36,144 bases of DNA from Acidobacteriota bacterium (GCA_022821775.1 JAJECY010000001.1:1-36144); one strand, 5' to 3'; shown: positions 1-8,311, counted from the stretch's first letter. Program-made: numbers and translations. The notes: generated by a model not told the origin, from the sequence alone.

Positions 1-263
1 GACATCACTACAGGCCAAGGTGTTCCGAATGCTCAAAATCGACCCCAAGAAAGGTGTTGCCATAAACAAGACAGGTTGATCCTACGTAAGCTCCTCTTTT
101 ACATTCAATTACGCTTGTTTTGCTCGTGAAGTTCCGGTTAATCCTGTGCATCCTGTGCATCGATGTTAATAATTCATTCCATTGAAGCCCCGGGTTACGA
201 CACGTCGGACCGGCAAGAGCAATCCTGAATGTCCGGTCCATCGATGCAAATAATTCCTGCACC
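1..263. other. Intergenic region at left edge, repeat-bearing, no gene seen
   Basis: No convincing gene is visible here. An 84-residue open frame on the minus strand (8-262) has no recognisable domain and runs through a dispersed repeat, so it is not called. The stretch is less GC-rich than its surroundings. It holds one copy of the 30-bp repeat (141-170). It also has a local imperfect duplication: the CATCGATG..AATAATTC motif occurs near 159-176 and again near 240-257. It lies downstream of hyuB and could hold that operon's end, but no strong terminator was seen. Confidence 0.5.
141..170 (-). repeat. 30-bp dispersed repeat, copy 1
   Basis: These 30 bases are the exact reverse complement of 15241-15270, about 15 kb away. 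The core is a direct doubling of GATGCACAG (GCACAGGATGCACAGGAT), preceded by ATTAACATC. Read in one frame the unit gives the peptide INIDAQDAQD. The same kind of short intergenic sequence is known as a high-copy repeat in many environmental bacterial genomes; its copy number here cannot be judged from one window. Confidence 0.85.
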
Positions 264-2066
264 TCACGAGTCGGGCAAAACCCGTCCTCTGCCCTCGCCT
301 CGCCGCTGCAGCCTCAACTCCTCCGTGGCTGCCGCATCCACCTTTCCGGTTTGCTCATCGATTGCCACCCCGTACTCCCGCCGGGCGGCTGCCGGGGAGA
401 CCTTGCCGTTCCTGACGTCGCGCTCCACCGCCTCGGGGGACCGCTCCAGCGGGTTGCCCCAGCCGCCGCCGCCCGCCTGCCGGTGGTAGATGCGTTCGCC
501 TTTCTCGATGGAAGTCGAGATCATGGTCGGCAGGATTCTGGTTTCCTCTTTCCCCCGCAACTCGTTGATGGAGCCCCTTCCCGGCAGGCCGCCGGAGAGG
601 CCGTAGGGGGGATGGTCCCGGCGGTCGGAGCGGATGGCCAGGTGGGCTTCCCCTTCCAGCAGGCGCCACTCCCGCTCGATGCCGAGACCCCCGCGGTAGC
701 GGCCGGCGCCTCCGCTGTCGGTCACCATTCCGTAGCGTTCGATGTGGACGGGATATTCGCATTCGGCCTGTTCCACCGGAATGTTGGCGGCCACGTTGGC
801 GATGTTGCACAACCCGTCGTTGCCGTCCCGGTCGGGGCGGCCTCCCCAGGTCCCCGAGAGCAGCTCGTAGTAGACATAGGGCGCGCGGCGGCCTGCCTGT
901 TCCCGCAGTCCGCCGATGATCACCAGGGTGTTGCCTCCCTCGCTGGCCGCAAAGACGCGGTCCGGCAGAATGCCGGCCAGGGCGCCGAACATGGTATCGG
1001 CCAGGCGGAACCCGGTGATTCCCCTCATGGAGGAAGCTGCCGGCATGACCCCGTGCACCACCGTGCCCGGCGGAGCCACGATGCGCAGCGGCTTGAAGAG
1101 TCCGGCGGTGTTGGGGACCTCCTCCCGCATGACCGAACGGACCGAGAGGGCCACCACCGAGGCGGTGAAGGAGAGCGTGCAGTTGATGGCTCCCCGCACC
1201 TGGGGAGCCGAGCCGGTGAAATCGGCGGTCAGGGAGTCACCCTCCACCGTCAAGGTGACCTTCAGAGGTACAGGCGGGCCGCCCACGCCGTCACTGTCCA
1301 TGTGGTCGGTAAAGGAGTAGCGGCCGTCCGGCCAGGAGGCGATTTCCCGCCGAAGCAGCCGTTCTGTATAAGCAATCATGTCGGCCGCGCAGCGGGTGAA
1401 GGTCTCCAGCCCGTAGCGCCGGATGAGCTCGTGGATGCCCTTCTCCCCGATGTGGCAGGCGGCGATCTGGGCCTGCACGTCCCCGATGGTCATGCGCGGC
1501 ACCCGCACGTTGGTTCTGAGCAGGGCGAAGAGGGCCTCGTCGGGCTCTCCCCGCCGGTAAAGCTTCAACCAGGGAATCCGCAGGCCGTCCTGAAAGATTT
1601 CGGTGTTGTCGCAGGCCGAGCTGCCGGGGAGGCGTCCTCCCAGGTCGAGGTGGTGAGCCGTGCTCACGGCAAAGGCGGCCAGGCGGTCCTCCCAGAAGAC
1701 GGGTTTCACGATGAAGATGTCCGGGATGTGCATGCCCCCGTCGAAGGGGTCGTTGAGAATGAAGATGTCTCCCGGGCACATGCTCTCTCCATACTTCCGG
1801 AAGAGGGTCTCCATGGCATAGGGAACCGTGCCCAGGTGCAGGGGAGTGGTGACTCCCTGGGCGATCATTTCTCCTTCGGCGTTGCAAAGAGAAGTGGAGT
1901 AGTCCAGGCAATCGCGCACGATGGTGGAGTAGGCGGTCCGGTAGAGAGCCAGCGCCATCTCGTCGGCGGCGGAGGCCAGGGCGTTCTGAATGATCTCCCG
2001 GGTGATGGGATCGACGGGGGCCTTCCCGGCGGATCCGATACCGGCTGTCATGTCAGCATTACTCAT
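264..2066 (-). CDS. hyuB: Hydantoinase B / oxoprolinase family protein (HyuB subunit)
   Basis: A 600-residue protein matching the usual HyuB size. It is the B-type partner of ATP-dependent hydantoinases, 5-oxoprolinases and acetone/acetophenone carboxylases, and acts in the cytoplasm. Visible family signatures are the start region DPITREIIQNALASAADEM, the NDPFDGGMHIPD motif near residue 105, the STAHHLDLGG segment with probable metal-binding His and Asp near residue 135, and the C-terminal glycine-rich GGGGWGNPLERSPE. The ATG at 2066 has a GGAGGT ribosome site 5 nt upstream, and its ATGAGTAA overlaps the stop of the A-subunit gene by 8 bases, implying translational coupling and a fixed subunit ratio. 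Substrate cannot be read from sequence; hydantoin, 5-oxoproline or a ketone are the family options. Confidence 0.93.
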   Translation of the reverse strand: MSNADMTAGIGSAGKAPVDPITREIIQNALASAADEMALALYRTAYSTIVRDCLDYSTSLCNAEGEMIAQGVTTPLHLGTVPYAMETLFRKYGESMCPGDIFILNDPFDGGMHIPDIFIVKPVFWEDRLAAFAVSTAHHLDLGGRLPGSSACDNTEIFQDGLRIPWLKLYRRGEPDEALFALLRTNVRVPRMTIGDVQAQIAACHIGEKGIHELIRRYGLETFTRCAADMIAYTERLLRREIASWPDGRYSFTDHMDSDGVGGPPVPLKVTLTVEGDSLTADFTGSAPQVRGAINCTLSFTASVVALSVRSVMREEVPNTAGLFKPLRIVAPPGTVVHGVMPAASSMRGITGFRLADTMFGALAGILPDRVFAASEGGNTLVIIGGLREQAGRRAPYVYYELLSGTWGGRPDRDGNDGLCNIANVAANIPVEQAECEYPVHIERYGMVTDSGGAGRYRGGLGIEREWRLLEGEAHLAIRSDRRDHPPYGLSGGLPGRGSINELRGKEETRILPTMISTSIEKGERIYHRQAGGGGWGNPLERSPEAVERDVRNGKVSPAAARREYGVAIDEQTGKVDAAATEELRLQRRGEGRGRVLPDS

Positions 2067-4155
2067 CCTCCACCTCCATCACCACGTTCCCGTGCTCGTC
2101 CCGACAAGCCGACATGAAGGGGGGGACGACGATGGTGGAGTCGGATTCGTCAATCAGCAGGGGCCCCCTGGTGGTTTCGGAAAGGTCCGAGCGGGCCACC
2201 ACCGGAGTGTCTATGAGGCCGTAGTCGGAGCCGAAGTAGGCCTGCCGGCGGGACTGGGCTGCAAAGGCGGAATCCCTGGGTCTGAACCCCGCCTCCCGCC
2301 CCGGGGCGGCTATCTGGCCCACCAGGCGCACGGCAATGATTTCAGTGGGATTCTCGGGGTCCGACCGGTAGCCGTAAAGCCGCTCGTGCTCGGCTTCGAA
2401 GGCCTCGTTCAAGGCCTGGATCCCGGGTCCGTCCAAGGGGCCGCCTGGAAGTTCCAGTCGGATCTCGGAGGCCTGTCCCTGAAAGCGCAGGTCAGCGCTC
2501 CAACTCAAGGCGACCCGGGAGGCGGCGTAGCCCTCGGCTTCGAAGCGTGCCAGCATCTTCTGCCTCAACTCCTGCCGAATGCGCTCCAGGCTTGCCGCCT
2601 CGGCGCCGGCGGCGGAAAGCAGGCAACTCCTGACGTCATGGTGCTCCACTCCCGAGGCCAGCAGACCCAGGGCGCTGAACAGTCCCGGCAGCGGTGGAAC
2701 GATGACCTTGCGGATGTGCAGTTCCCGGGCCAGACCGGCCGCATGGACGGGGCCGGATCCCCCGAAGGCCATCAACACGAACTCTCGTGGGTCGCGGCCC
2801 CGCTCGGTGGAGACGGCGCGCAGGGCCCGCATGGTCCTGGCGTTGGCAATCCGGTGGATACCCTCGGCCGCTTGCAGCAGATCCATGCCCAGAGGGGTGC
2901 TGATCCGGTCCCGAACGGCGCTGGCGGCGGCATCCGGGTCGATGGCGATGTCCCCGTTGGCCAGTCGGCCCGGGCGGATGTACCCCAGCACCACGTTGGC
3001 GTCGGTCACGGTCGGTTCCTCCCCGCCGCGGGAATAGCAGGCGGGTCCGGGGACCGCCCCGGCGCTGCGCGGGCCCACCCGGACCCCGCCGGCCCCGTCC
3101 AGATGGGCGATGCTGCCCCCGCCGGAGCCCACCTCGGCGAGGTCGATGCTGGGAGCCCGAATGAGCTCGCCGCCTCCGCCCGTCAGGCGGTTGCCGGCCG
3201 AGAGGGAAGCGCCGACCTCGTATTCGGGGCTGTAGCGCACCCGGCCCTCCTCGATCAGGGAGGCCTTGGCGGTGGTTCCCCCCATGTCCAGCGTAATGAC
3301 GTTGTCCAGGCCCAGGTGGCGGGCCGTGGCCTGGGAGGCCAGCACCCCGGCGGCGGGTCCCGATTCCAGCATGTAGACCGGACGGCGGGCCGCTTCCTCT
3401 TCCGGGGTCAGCCCCCCGGCGGACTGCATGATCAGCAGGGGAGAACGGATGTCCAGGTCTTCCAATCCCGACCTCATGGCCGCCAGGTAGCCGCGCATGA
3501 CCGGCCGCACGTAGGCGTTGACCACGGTGGTGGCGGTGCGCTCGTATTCCTTGCGTTCGCGAAGCACCTCCGAGGAGAGTGAGAGCTGAACCTCGGGCAG
3601 TTGTCGGCGCAGAAATTCTCCCACCAGGTTTTCGTGCCGGGGCCAGGCGTAGGCGTGCAGCAGGCACACCGCTACCGATTCGACCTTCTCTTGCTTGAGG
3701 CTGCGGGCAATGCGGTTCAGGTCGTTGGGGTCCACCTCGGCCAGGACCTCGCCCCGGGCGGAAAGACGCTCCCCCAGCTCGAACCGCAGGCAGCGCTCCA
3801 CCAGCTCAGGAGGCTTCTGGAAAAAGAGGTCATACATCTGGGGCGCCCGGATGCGGCGCAGCTCCAGCACGTCCCGGAACCCCCGGGTGGTGATCAGGGC
3901 CGTCAACGCCCCGCGCCGCTCCAGGATGGCGTTGGTGGCCACGGTGGTCCCGTGAACCACTTCGGCCACCTCCGATCCGGAAGCCGCGGTGTTGCGGAGC
4001 AACTGCGAGATGCCGTTGAGCACGGCGGTTTCGAAGTCGGGCGGCGTGGAGGGGACCTTGGCGGTCCAGACGTTTCCCCCGGCATCGGCCAGGACTACGT
4101 CGGTGAAGGTTCCTCCGACGTCGGCTCCCACCCGGATCGAACCTTGCGGTTTCAT
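2059..4155 (-). CDS. hyuA: Hydantoinase / oxoprolinase A-type ATP-binding subunit (HyuA)
   Basis: A 698-residue actin-fold ATPase subunit that should activate the substrate carbonyl with ATP and work with the HyuB product encoded just downstream. The N-terminal phosphate loop GADVGGTFTDVVL (about residues 10-22) and the second loop DMGGTTAKASLI near residue 290 are both intact. The adenosine-side segment FGGSGPVHAAGLARELHI and the following PPLPGLFSALGLL are typical of the family. The start ATG at 4155 has GGAG 6 nt upstream. A 60-nt gap separates it from the acyl-CoA ligase gene upstream on the same strand, so the three genes are probably one transcript. A and B subunits are separate proteins, as in bacterial hyuA/hyuB, not fused as in eukaryotic 5-oxoprolinase. 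Confidence 0.94.
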   Translation of the reverse strand: MKPQGSIRVGADVGGTFTDVVLADAGGNVWTAKVPSTPPDFETAVLNGISQLLRNTAASGSEVAEVVHGTTVATNAILERRGALTALITTRGFRDVLELRRIRAPQMYDLFFQKPPELVERCLRFELGERLSARGEVLAEVDPNDLNRIARSLKQEKVESVAVCLLHAYAWPRHENLVGEFLRRQLPEVQLSLSSEVLRERKEYERTATTVVNAYVRPVMRGYLAAMRSGLEDLDIRSPLLIMQSAGGLTPEEEAARRPVYMLESGPAAGVLASQATARHLGLDNVITLDMGGTTAKASLIEEGRVRYSPEYEVGASLSAGNRLTGGGGELIRAPSIDLAEVGSGGGSIAHLDGAGGVRVGPRSAGAVPGPACYSRGGEEPTVTDANVVLGYIRPGRLANGDIAIDPDAAASAVRDRISTPLGMDLLQAAEGIHRIANARTMRALRAVSTERGRDPREFVLMAFGGSGPVHAAGLARELHIRKVIVPPLPGLFSALGLLASGVEHHDVRSCLLSAAGAEAASLERIRQELRQKMLARFEAEGYAASRVALSWSADLRFQGQASEIRLELPGGPLDGPGIQALNEAFEAEHERLYGYRSDPENPTEIIAVRLVGQIAAPGREAGFRPRDSAFAAQSRRQAYFGSDYGLIDTPVVARSDLSETTRGPLLIDESDSTIVVPPFMSACRDEHGNVVMEVEDE

Positions 4156-4215
4156 CCCGGTCTCCGGTTGTTGCAGTCCATGGGTTTTTTCTCCCCTGTC
4201 GGTTACAAATGAGGG

Positions 4216-5763
4216 TCAATCCGCGGTGCCGAAGCGTTCCCGCAGTTCCCGCCGCAGCGTTTTTCCGTAGGCGTTCTTGGGAATCTCATCCACGAAGACC
4301 ACCCATCGCGGCTTCTTGAAGCTGGCGATACGCTCCCGGCAGAAGGCAATCAGCTCCCCGGCCGTGGGCGGGGCTTGCGGATCGCGGGGTCTGACGGCGG
4401 CCTTCACCGATTCCCCCCACTCCGGATCGGGCACGCCGAACACGGCCACCTCGGCCACCTGGGGGTGCTCCATCAGGGCCTCTTCCACCTCTCGCGGATA
4501 GATGTTGGATCCCCCGGAGAGGATCATGTCGTTCTTGCGGTCCACCAGGAAGAGATACCCCCGTTGGTCCAGGTAGCCGATATCCCCGGTGTGCAGCCAC
4601 CCCCCGCGCAACGTCTCGGCCGTCGCCTCGGGGTTGTTCCAGTAACCCTTCATGACCACGCCCCCCCGCACCAGGACCTCACCGGGGCTTTTCGCGGGCA
4701 GCGGTTGGCCGGCATCGTCCACAATCCGGACTTCCACGTCGGTTCGAGGCAATCCCGCGGTGAGCAGCGCCGGCGCCTTCTCCAGTTCCACCGCCATGGC
4801 CCGCCGGCTGAGGGCGGTGATGGTCATGGGGGACTCTCCCAGTCCGTACAGCTCGGTCAGGATGGGTCCGAACCGGGCGGCGGCGCGGCGGGCGTCTTCC
4901 ACGTACATGGGGGCTCCGCCCCAGGCGATGGCGCGCAGGCTGCCGAGGTCATGGCCGGGACCGATCGGTTCCTCGGCCAGGCGCTTGACCTGGGTAGGCG
5001 CCAGAAAGGGAATGAAGGTGACCTTCCAGCGGGTGATTTCCTCAAAAACCAATTCAGGGCTGAACCCCACCGAATCGTGAAGGATGTTGGTGACGGCCCG
5101 GGCCACCAGGGGAAGCGCATAGAGGCCGCTGCCGTGAGAGAGAGGCGCCGCATGGAGCGCCACGTCGGTCTCGTCGGGGACGTAGTGGTCGGCGAAGAAG
5201 CTCATGGTCATGGCCAGCAGGTTGCGGTGGGAAAGCATGGCTCCCTTGGGCTTGCCGGTGGTGCCGGAAGTGTAGAAGAGCCAGGCCAGAGCATCCTCCT
5301 TCAGCTCGACATCGTTCAGGACTTCGGGCGCCTGAGCCAGCAGATCCTCGTAGCCGAGGGAGTCGGTGGAAGCACCCTCGCCGGTATTGATCCAGTGACG
5401 AACCGAGGTTTCCCGGCGTGCTTGCGGAATGCGGGGGTTGATGAAGTCGCCGTGGATCACGGCCGCGGCCTGGCTCTGCTCCAGGATGTAGCCAACCTCG
5501 CGCGGATGGAGCCGGACGTTGATGGGGACGGCCACGGCCCCCAGGCGGAAAAGAGCGAACAGGGTCTCCAGAAAGGGGGGGGCGTTGTGCTGAAGGATGG
5601 CCACCCGGTCCCCCTGCCGGACACCCAGGTCTCTCAAGGCCCCGGCCAGTCGGCCGGCCCGCCGGTTGAACTGCTCGTAATTCAGGATCCTGTCGCCCTG
5701 AACCAGGGCCGGCTTGTCAGGGTGGGCCCGGGCGGCGCGGTTTAACAAGAGGGAGAGATTCAT
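4216..5763 (-). CDS. AMP-dependent acyl-CoA synthetase / ligase (ANL superfamily)
   Basis: A 515-residue cytoplasmic enzyme expected to adenylate a carboxylic acid and transfer it to coenzyme A. The phosphate-binding motif YTSGTTGKPKGAMLSHRN lies at about residues 164-181, YGLGES near 295, the adenosine-binding HTGDIGYLD near 400, the hinge-type DRKNDMILSGGSNIYP after it, and the catalytic C-terminal lysine in PKNAYGKTLRREL. Length and motif order fit medium/long-chain or aromatic acyl-CoA ligases; the exact acid is not readable. It is the first gene of the probable ligase-hyuA-hyuB operon. That combination recalls acetophenone degradation, where an HyuA/B-like carboxylase makes benzoylacetate and a CoA ligase activates it, but that link is an analogy only. 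Confidence 0.92.
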   Translation of the reverse strand: MNLSLLLNRAARAHPDKPALVQGDRILNYEQFNRRAGRLAGALRDLGVRQGDRVAILQHNAPPFLETLFALFRLGAVAVPINVRLHPREVGYILEQSQAAAVIHGDFINPRIPQARRETSVRHWINTGEGASTDSLGYEDLLAQAPEVLNDVELKEDALAWLFYTSGTTGKPKGAMLSHRNLLAMTMSFFADHYVPDETDVALHAAPLSHGSGLYALPLVARAVTNILHDSVGFSPELVFEEITRWKVTFIPFLAPTQVKRLAEEPIGPGHDLGSLRAIAWGGAPMYVEDARRAAARFGPILTELYGLGESPMTITALSRRAMAVELEKAPALLTAGLPRTDVEVRIVDDAGQPLPAKSPGEVLVRGGVVMKGYWNNPEATAETLRGGWLHTGDIGYLDQRGYLFLVDRKNDMILSGGSNIYPREVEEALMEHPQVAEVAVFGVPDPEWGESVKAAVRPRDPQAPPTAGELIAFCRERIASFKKPRWVVFVDEIPKNAYGKTLRRELRERFGTAD

Positions 5764-6211
5764 GAGCTTCGACAGACCGGCACGGCGGTCCCGTGGCGGG
5801 AGTCGTTGAGGAGCAGATCAAGGGCCGGCCGGGCTTTCCGGTGGGGCCGGTTTGCCGTCGTAACATATCCTGCAACTCCGGTTGCGTCAACCGGGCGCTT
5901 GAACCTCCACGGGAGTTGAGAGCCGGTCCGCGGCGGAGGGCCGGAACAGGACCGAGCGCAACTCTGGGGCAACCTCGGCTCGGCTTTCCATTGCCTTGAA
6001 TTTCCGCTATTCTGCCGCGAAGCTGGGCCTGGGCGTTGGCCCTCCACCGCAGAAGCCTTCGCCTGCAGGTTGGCTGGTGCGAACCCGGGACGGCGCACAA
6101 GATCTCGCCCTTGGCTCGCCTTGTGCGAACCCCCCACCGCGGAAGCCCTCGCCATTCGGCTCGGGCTTCTGCGACTCCCCCTCAAGGGGGGAGTGATACT
6201 GGTTGATTTCC
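5764..6211. other. Divergent intergenic region with repeats, no gene
   Basis: This stretch separates the minus-strand ligase operon from the plus-strand ABC ATPase, so both promoters should lie in it; no convincing -35/-10 pair was found. The right half is repeat-derived. A CCACCGCAGAAGCCTTCGCC block near 6044 recurs in altered form near 6134. Between them an 8-bp perfect inverted repeat, CGCACAAG (6094-6101) with CTTGTGCG (6120-6127), could form a hairpin. The 29-bp GC palindrome repeat closes the region. Confidence 0.5.
6172..6200 (+). repeat. 29-bp palindromic dispersed repeat, copy 1
   Basis: The sequence contains ACTCCCCCTCAAGGGGGG, a near-perfect palindrome with a two-to-four base centre. 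The whole 29 bases recur exactly, in opposite orientation, at 17868-17896. Homology appears to extend to the 5' side of the palindrome, as both copies have a CCCCCCACCG block about 40 nt away. Short GC-rich units translating to peptides such as SPLEGES are known in many genomes. This copy ends immediately before the ABC ATPase gene and supplies a GGGGGGAG stretch that may act as its ribosome site. Confidence 0.85.
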
Positions 6212-7411
6212 ATGGCCGAGATCAGGCTGAAAAACTTGACCAAGCGGTTCGGCGAGGTGACGGCGGTGGACGACCTGAACCTGGAGATCGCCGATAGGGA
6301 GTTCCTGGTGCTGGTCGGGCCCTCGGGCTGCGGCAAGAGCACGGTGCTGCGCTGCATTGCCGGCTTGGAAGAGCTGACCCGGGGAGAGGTCTTTATCGGG
6401 GAACGCCGGGTGAGCACCCTCTCTCCCAAGGACCGGGACGTGGCCATGGTGTTCCAGAACTACGCCCTCTATCCCCACATGAACGTTCGCGAGAACCTGG
6501 CCTTCGGCCTGCGGCTGCGAACGCCTCCCCATGGACCCTTGGCTTGGATGCTGGATCGCCGTGCCTGGAAGGGGAAACGCGAGGGCATCGAACGGCAGGT
6601 CCGGTCGGTCGCCAGGATGCTGGAGATCGAGGAAGTGCTGGGTAGGCGTCCCAAGCAGCTTTCGGGCGGGCAGCGCCAGAGGGTGGCCCTGGGGCGGGCC
6701 ATCGTCCGCCAGCCCAAGGCATTCCTGATGGACGAGCCCCTCTCCAACCTGGACGCCAAGCTGCGGGTAGCCACCCGGGCCGAACTGGTCAAGCTCCACC
6801 GCAGGCTGGGAGTGACCACCGTTTACGTGACCCATGACCAGGTGGAGGCCATGACCATGGGGCACCGCATCGCCGTCATGAACCAGGGGGTCCTGCAGCA
6901 GGTGGATACTCCCCTCAACCTCTACAATCGGCCGGCCAACCGGTTTGTGGCCGGGTTCCTGGGGTCGCCGGAGATGAACTTCCTGGAGGGGCGGGTAGCC
7001 GCCCGGGACGGGGAGCTCCGGCTGGAAACCGAAAGCCTGCGGCTGCCGCTCTCAGAGCTGAATCTTCATCGGGACTGGAGCGGCCGACAGGTCGCGTTGG
7101 GCATTCGCCCGGAACACATTCTCAAGTGCGGGGCCGGGCCGGACGGGAACTCGAGACTTGTGCGGCTGGAGATCGAGGTGGAGGTGGTGGAGCCGATGGG
7201 CAGCAGCGTCCTTCTCTATCTCAAGGCCGGCTCGCATACGCTGCTGGCGCTCTGGGGGCCCGAAGCGGTGGGCCAGCCCCCACCCGAGTGGGTGAGTCTG
7301 GATCTGTCCAAGGCCCACCTGTTTGACGCGGGCAGCGGCCGTTCCCTCTGTCAGCCGGAGGGGCCGGCCACGAACTTCTGGACCCGCCGGCCCAGCACGT
7401 CACAGACGTAG
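6212..7411 (+). CDS. MalK/UgpC-type ABC transporter ATP-binding protein
   Basis: A 399-residue ATPase of the carbohydrate-uptake (CUT1) class that would energise import of a sugar or glycerol-phosphate-like solute at the inner membrane. It shows Walker A GPSGCGKS near residue 36, Q-loop VFQNYALYPH, signature LSGGQRQRVALGRA, Walker B FLMDEPLSNLD, switch VTHDQVEA, and the FVAGFLGSPEMNFL bridge to a C-terminal TOBE/MalK regulatory domain. Compared with MalK there is an insertion of roughly 17 residues between the Q-loop and signature (around HGPLAWMLDRRAWKGK). ATG at 6212 fits the family N-terminus; a TTG at 6203 is better spaced (9 nt) from GGGGGGAG and remains possible. No permease or binding-protein gene is adjacent, so it is an orphan ATPase. 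Its last 20 codons lie inside the convergent gene. Confidence 0.92.
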   Translation: MAEIRLKNLTKRFGEVTAVDDLNLEIADREFLVLVGPSGCGKSTVLRCIAGLEELTRGEVFIGERRVSTLSPKDRDVAMVFQNYALYPHMNVRENLAFGLRLRTPPHGPLAWMLDRRAWKGKREGIERQVRSVARMLEIEEVLGRRPKQLSGGQRQRVALGRAIVRQPKAFLMDEPLSNLDAKLRVATRAELVKLHRRLGVTTVYVTHDQVEAMTMGHRIAVMNQGVLQQVDTPLNLYNRPANRFVAGFLGSPEMNFLEGRVAARDGELRLETESLRLPLSELNLHRDWSGRQVALGIRPEHILKCGAGPDGNSRLVRLEIEVEVVEPMGSSVLLYLKAGSHTLLALWGPEAVGQPPPEWVSLDLSKAHLFDAGSGRSLCQPEGPATNFWTRRPSTSQT

Positions 7412-8301
7412 ACCTCGCCGGTCGGTGATACCGCCACGTCGTGGGCCCAGTAGAACTGTCCGTCGTACCTTCCGAAGGAGCCCCACAGATCCAGCAACTT
7501 GCCCTCGGGACTGAACTTCAGGATCCGCTCCTTCTTGTCCCGATGGACCAGGTCCCCTCCGTCGGCCACGAAGACCGATCCGTCGGCTCCGATGTCCAGG
7601 CCCCAGGGGCGGCGCATGCGGGGACTGCTCCAGTGGCGGAGCAGCCGTCCCTCGCCGTCGAACACCTGGACGCGCTGGTTGCCCCGGTCGGCCACGTAGA
7701 CTTTGCCGTGGCCGTCGACGGCGATGCCGTGAGGCGTGTTCAGTTGTCCCGGGCGGTCGCCCTTGCTTCCCCAGTCCATCAGGAATTTGCCCTCGGAGGA
7801 GAATTTCGCCACCCGGCTGTTCACATAGCCGTCGGCCACGTAAATCTCCCCGCCAGGGGCCACGGCCACGTCGGTGGGCTTGTTGAAGAGCGCGGGTCCC
7901 AGGCCGGGAGTTCCCCGGGTCCCCAGGGTCATCAACAGCTCTCCCCGAGGGCTGAACTTGAAGACCTGGTGGTGGATCACGTCCACCACCCAGACGTTGT
8001 CCCAGGGATCGACCTCCAGGCCGTGGGCCGCCTCGGTGAACCGGCCCTCGCCCCAGGAAGCCAGCAGTTTGCCGGTGGCGCCGTCAAAGCAGAGGATGGG
8101 CGGGTCGGTGCGCTGGAAGATGAAGACGCGGTTTCGTGAATCCACGTCCACGCCGGCCACCCCGGCAAAGGGGGAGCCTTCGGGAGCCAGCGGCCAGCCG
8201 TGGACGACCCGGTATTTTGAGACAGCAAACGGGTCCTGGGCCGACCACAGGGCCGTTCCCGCCAGCACTGCATAAGCGGCTGCCAACCACAGGCGTTGCA
8301 A
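7351..8301 (-). CDS. NHL-repeat protein of the peptidyl-alpha-hydroxyglycine alpha-amidating lyase (PAL) family
   Basis: A 316-residue secreted beta-propeller with an N-terminal signal peptide (LAAAYAVLAGTALWSA). PAL is the second enzyme of peptide C-terminal amidation, cleaving alpha-hydroxyglycine peptides to amide and glyoxylate. Aligned by eye to rat PAL, the three zinc histidines correspond to His93 (AHGLEVD), His191 (TPHGIAV) and His287 (WAHDVAV). The catalytic Tyr corresponds to Tyr159 in ADGYVNSRV and the catalytic Arg to Arg64 in FQRTDPP. The Met two residues before the last His is replaced by Trp. A TTG start at 8301 is chosen because GAGGAG sits 6 nt upstream and it leaves a 10-nt gap from the preceding dehydrogenase; a GTG at 8337 would overlap that gene. 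Whether it truly acts on peptides is unknown; many bacterial relatives are uncharacterised. Confidence 0.82.
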   Translation of the reverse strand: MQRLWLAAAYAVLAGTALWSAQDPFAVSKYRVVHGWPLAPEGSPFAGVAGVDVDSRNRVFIFQRTDPPILCFDGATGKLLASWGEGRFTEAAHGLEVDPWDNVWVVDVIHHQVFKFSPRGELLMTLGTRGTPGLGPALFNKPTDVAVAPGGEIYVADGYVNSRVAKFSSEGKFLMDWGSKGDRPGQLNTPHGIAVDGHGKVYVADRGNQRVQVFDGEGRLLRHWSSPRMRRPWGLDIGADGSVFVADGGDLVHRDKKERILKFSPEGKLLDLWGSFGRYDGQFYWAHDVAVSPTGEVYVCDVLGRRVQKFVAGPSG

Positions 8302-8311
8302 GGAACTCTCC

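Noticed and set aside
8-262. 84-residue minus-strand open frame at the left edge
   Set aside because: No domain, no ribosome site, and it passes through a dispersed 30-bp repeat.
351-2117. 588-residue plus-strand open frame
   Set aside because: Antisense to hyuB in a GC-rich region; the protein is Gly/Val/His-rich without domains, while the minus strand has full HyuB motifs.
1990-3582. 530-residue plus-strand open frame
   Set aside because: Antisense to hyuA; composition typical of a shadow frame.
4375-5745. 456-residue plus-strand open frame
   Set aside because: Antisense to the acyl-CoA ligase, which has all catalytic motifs.
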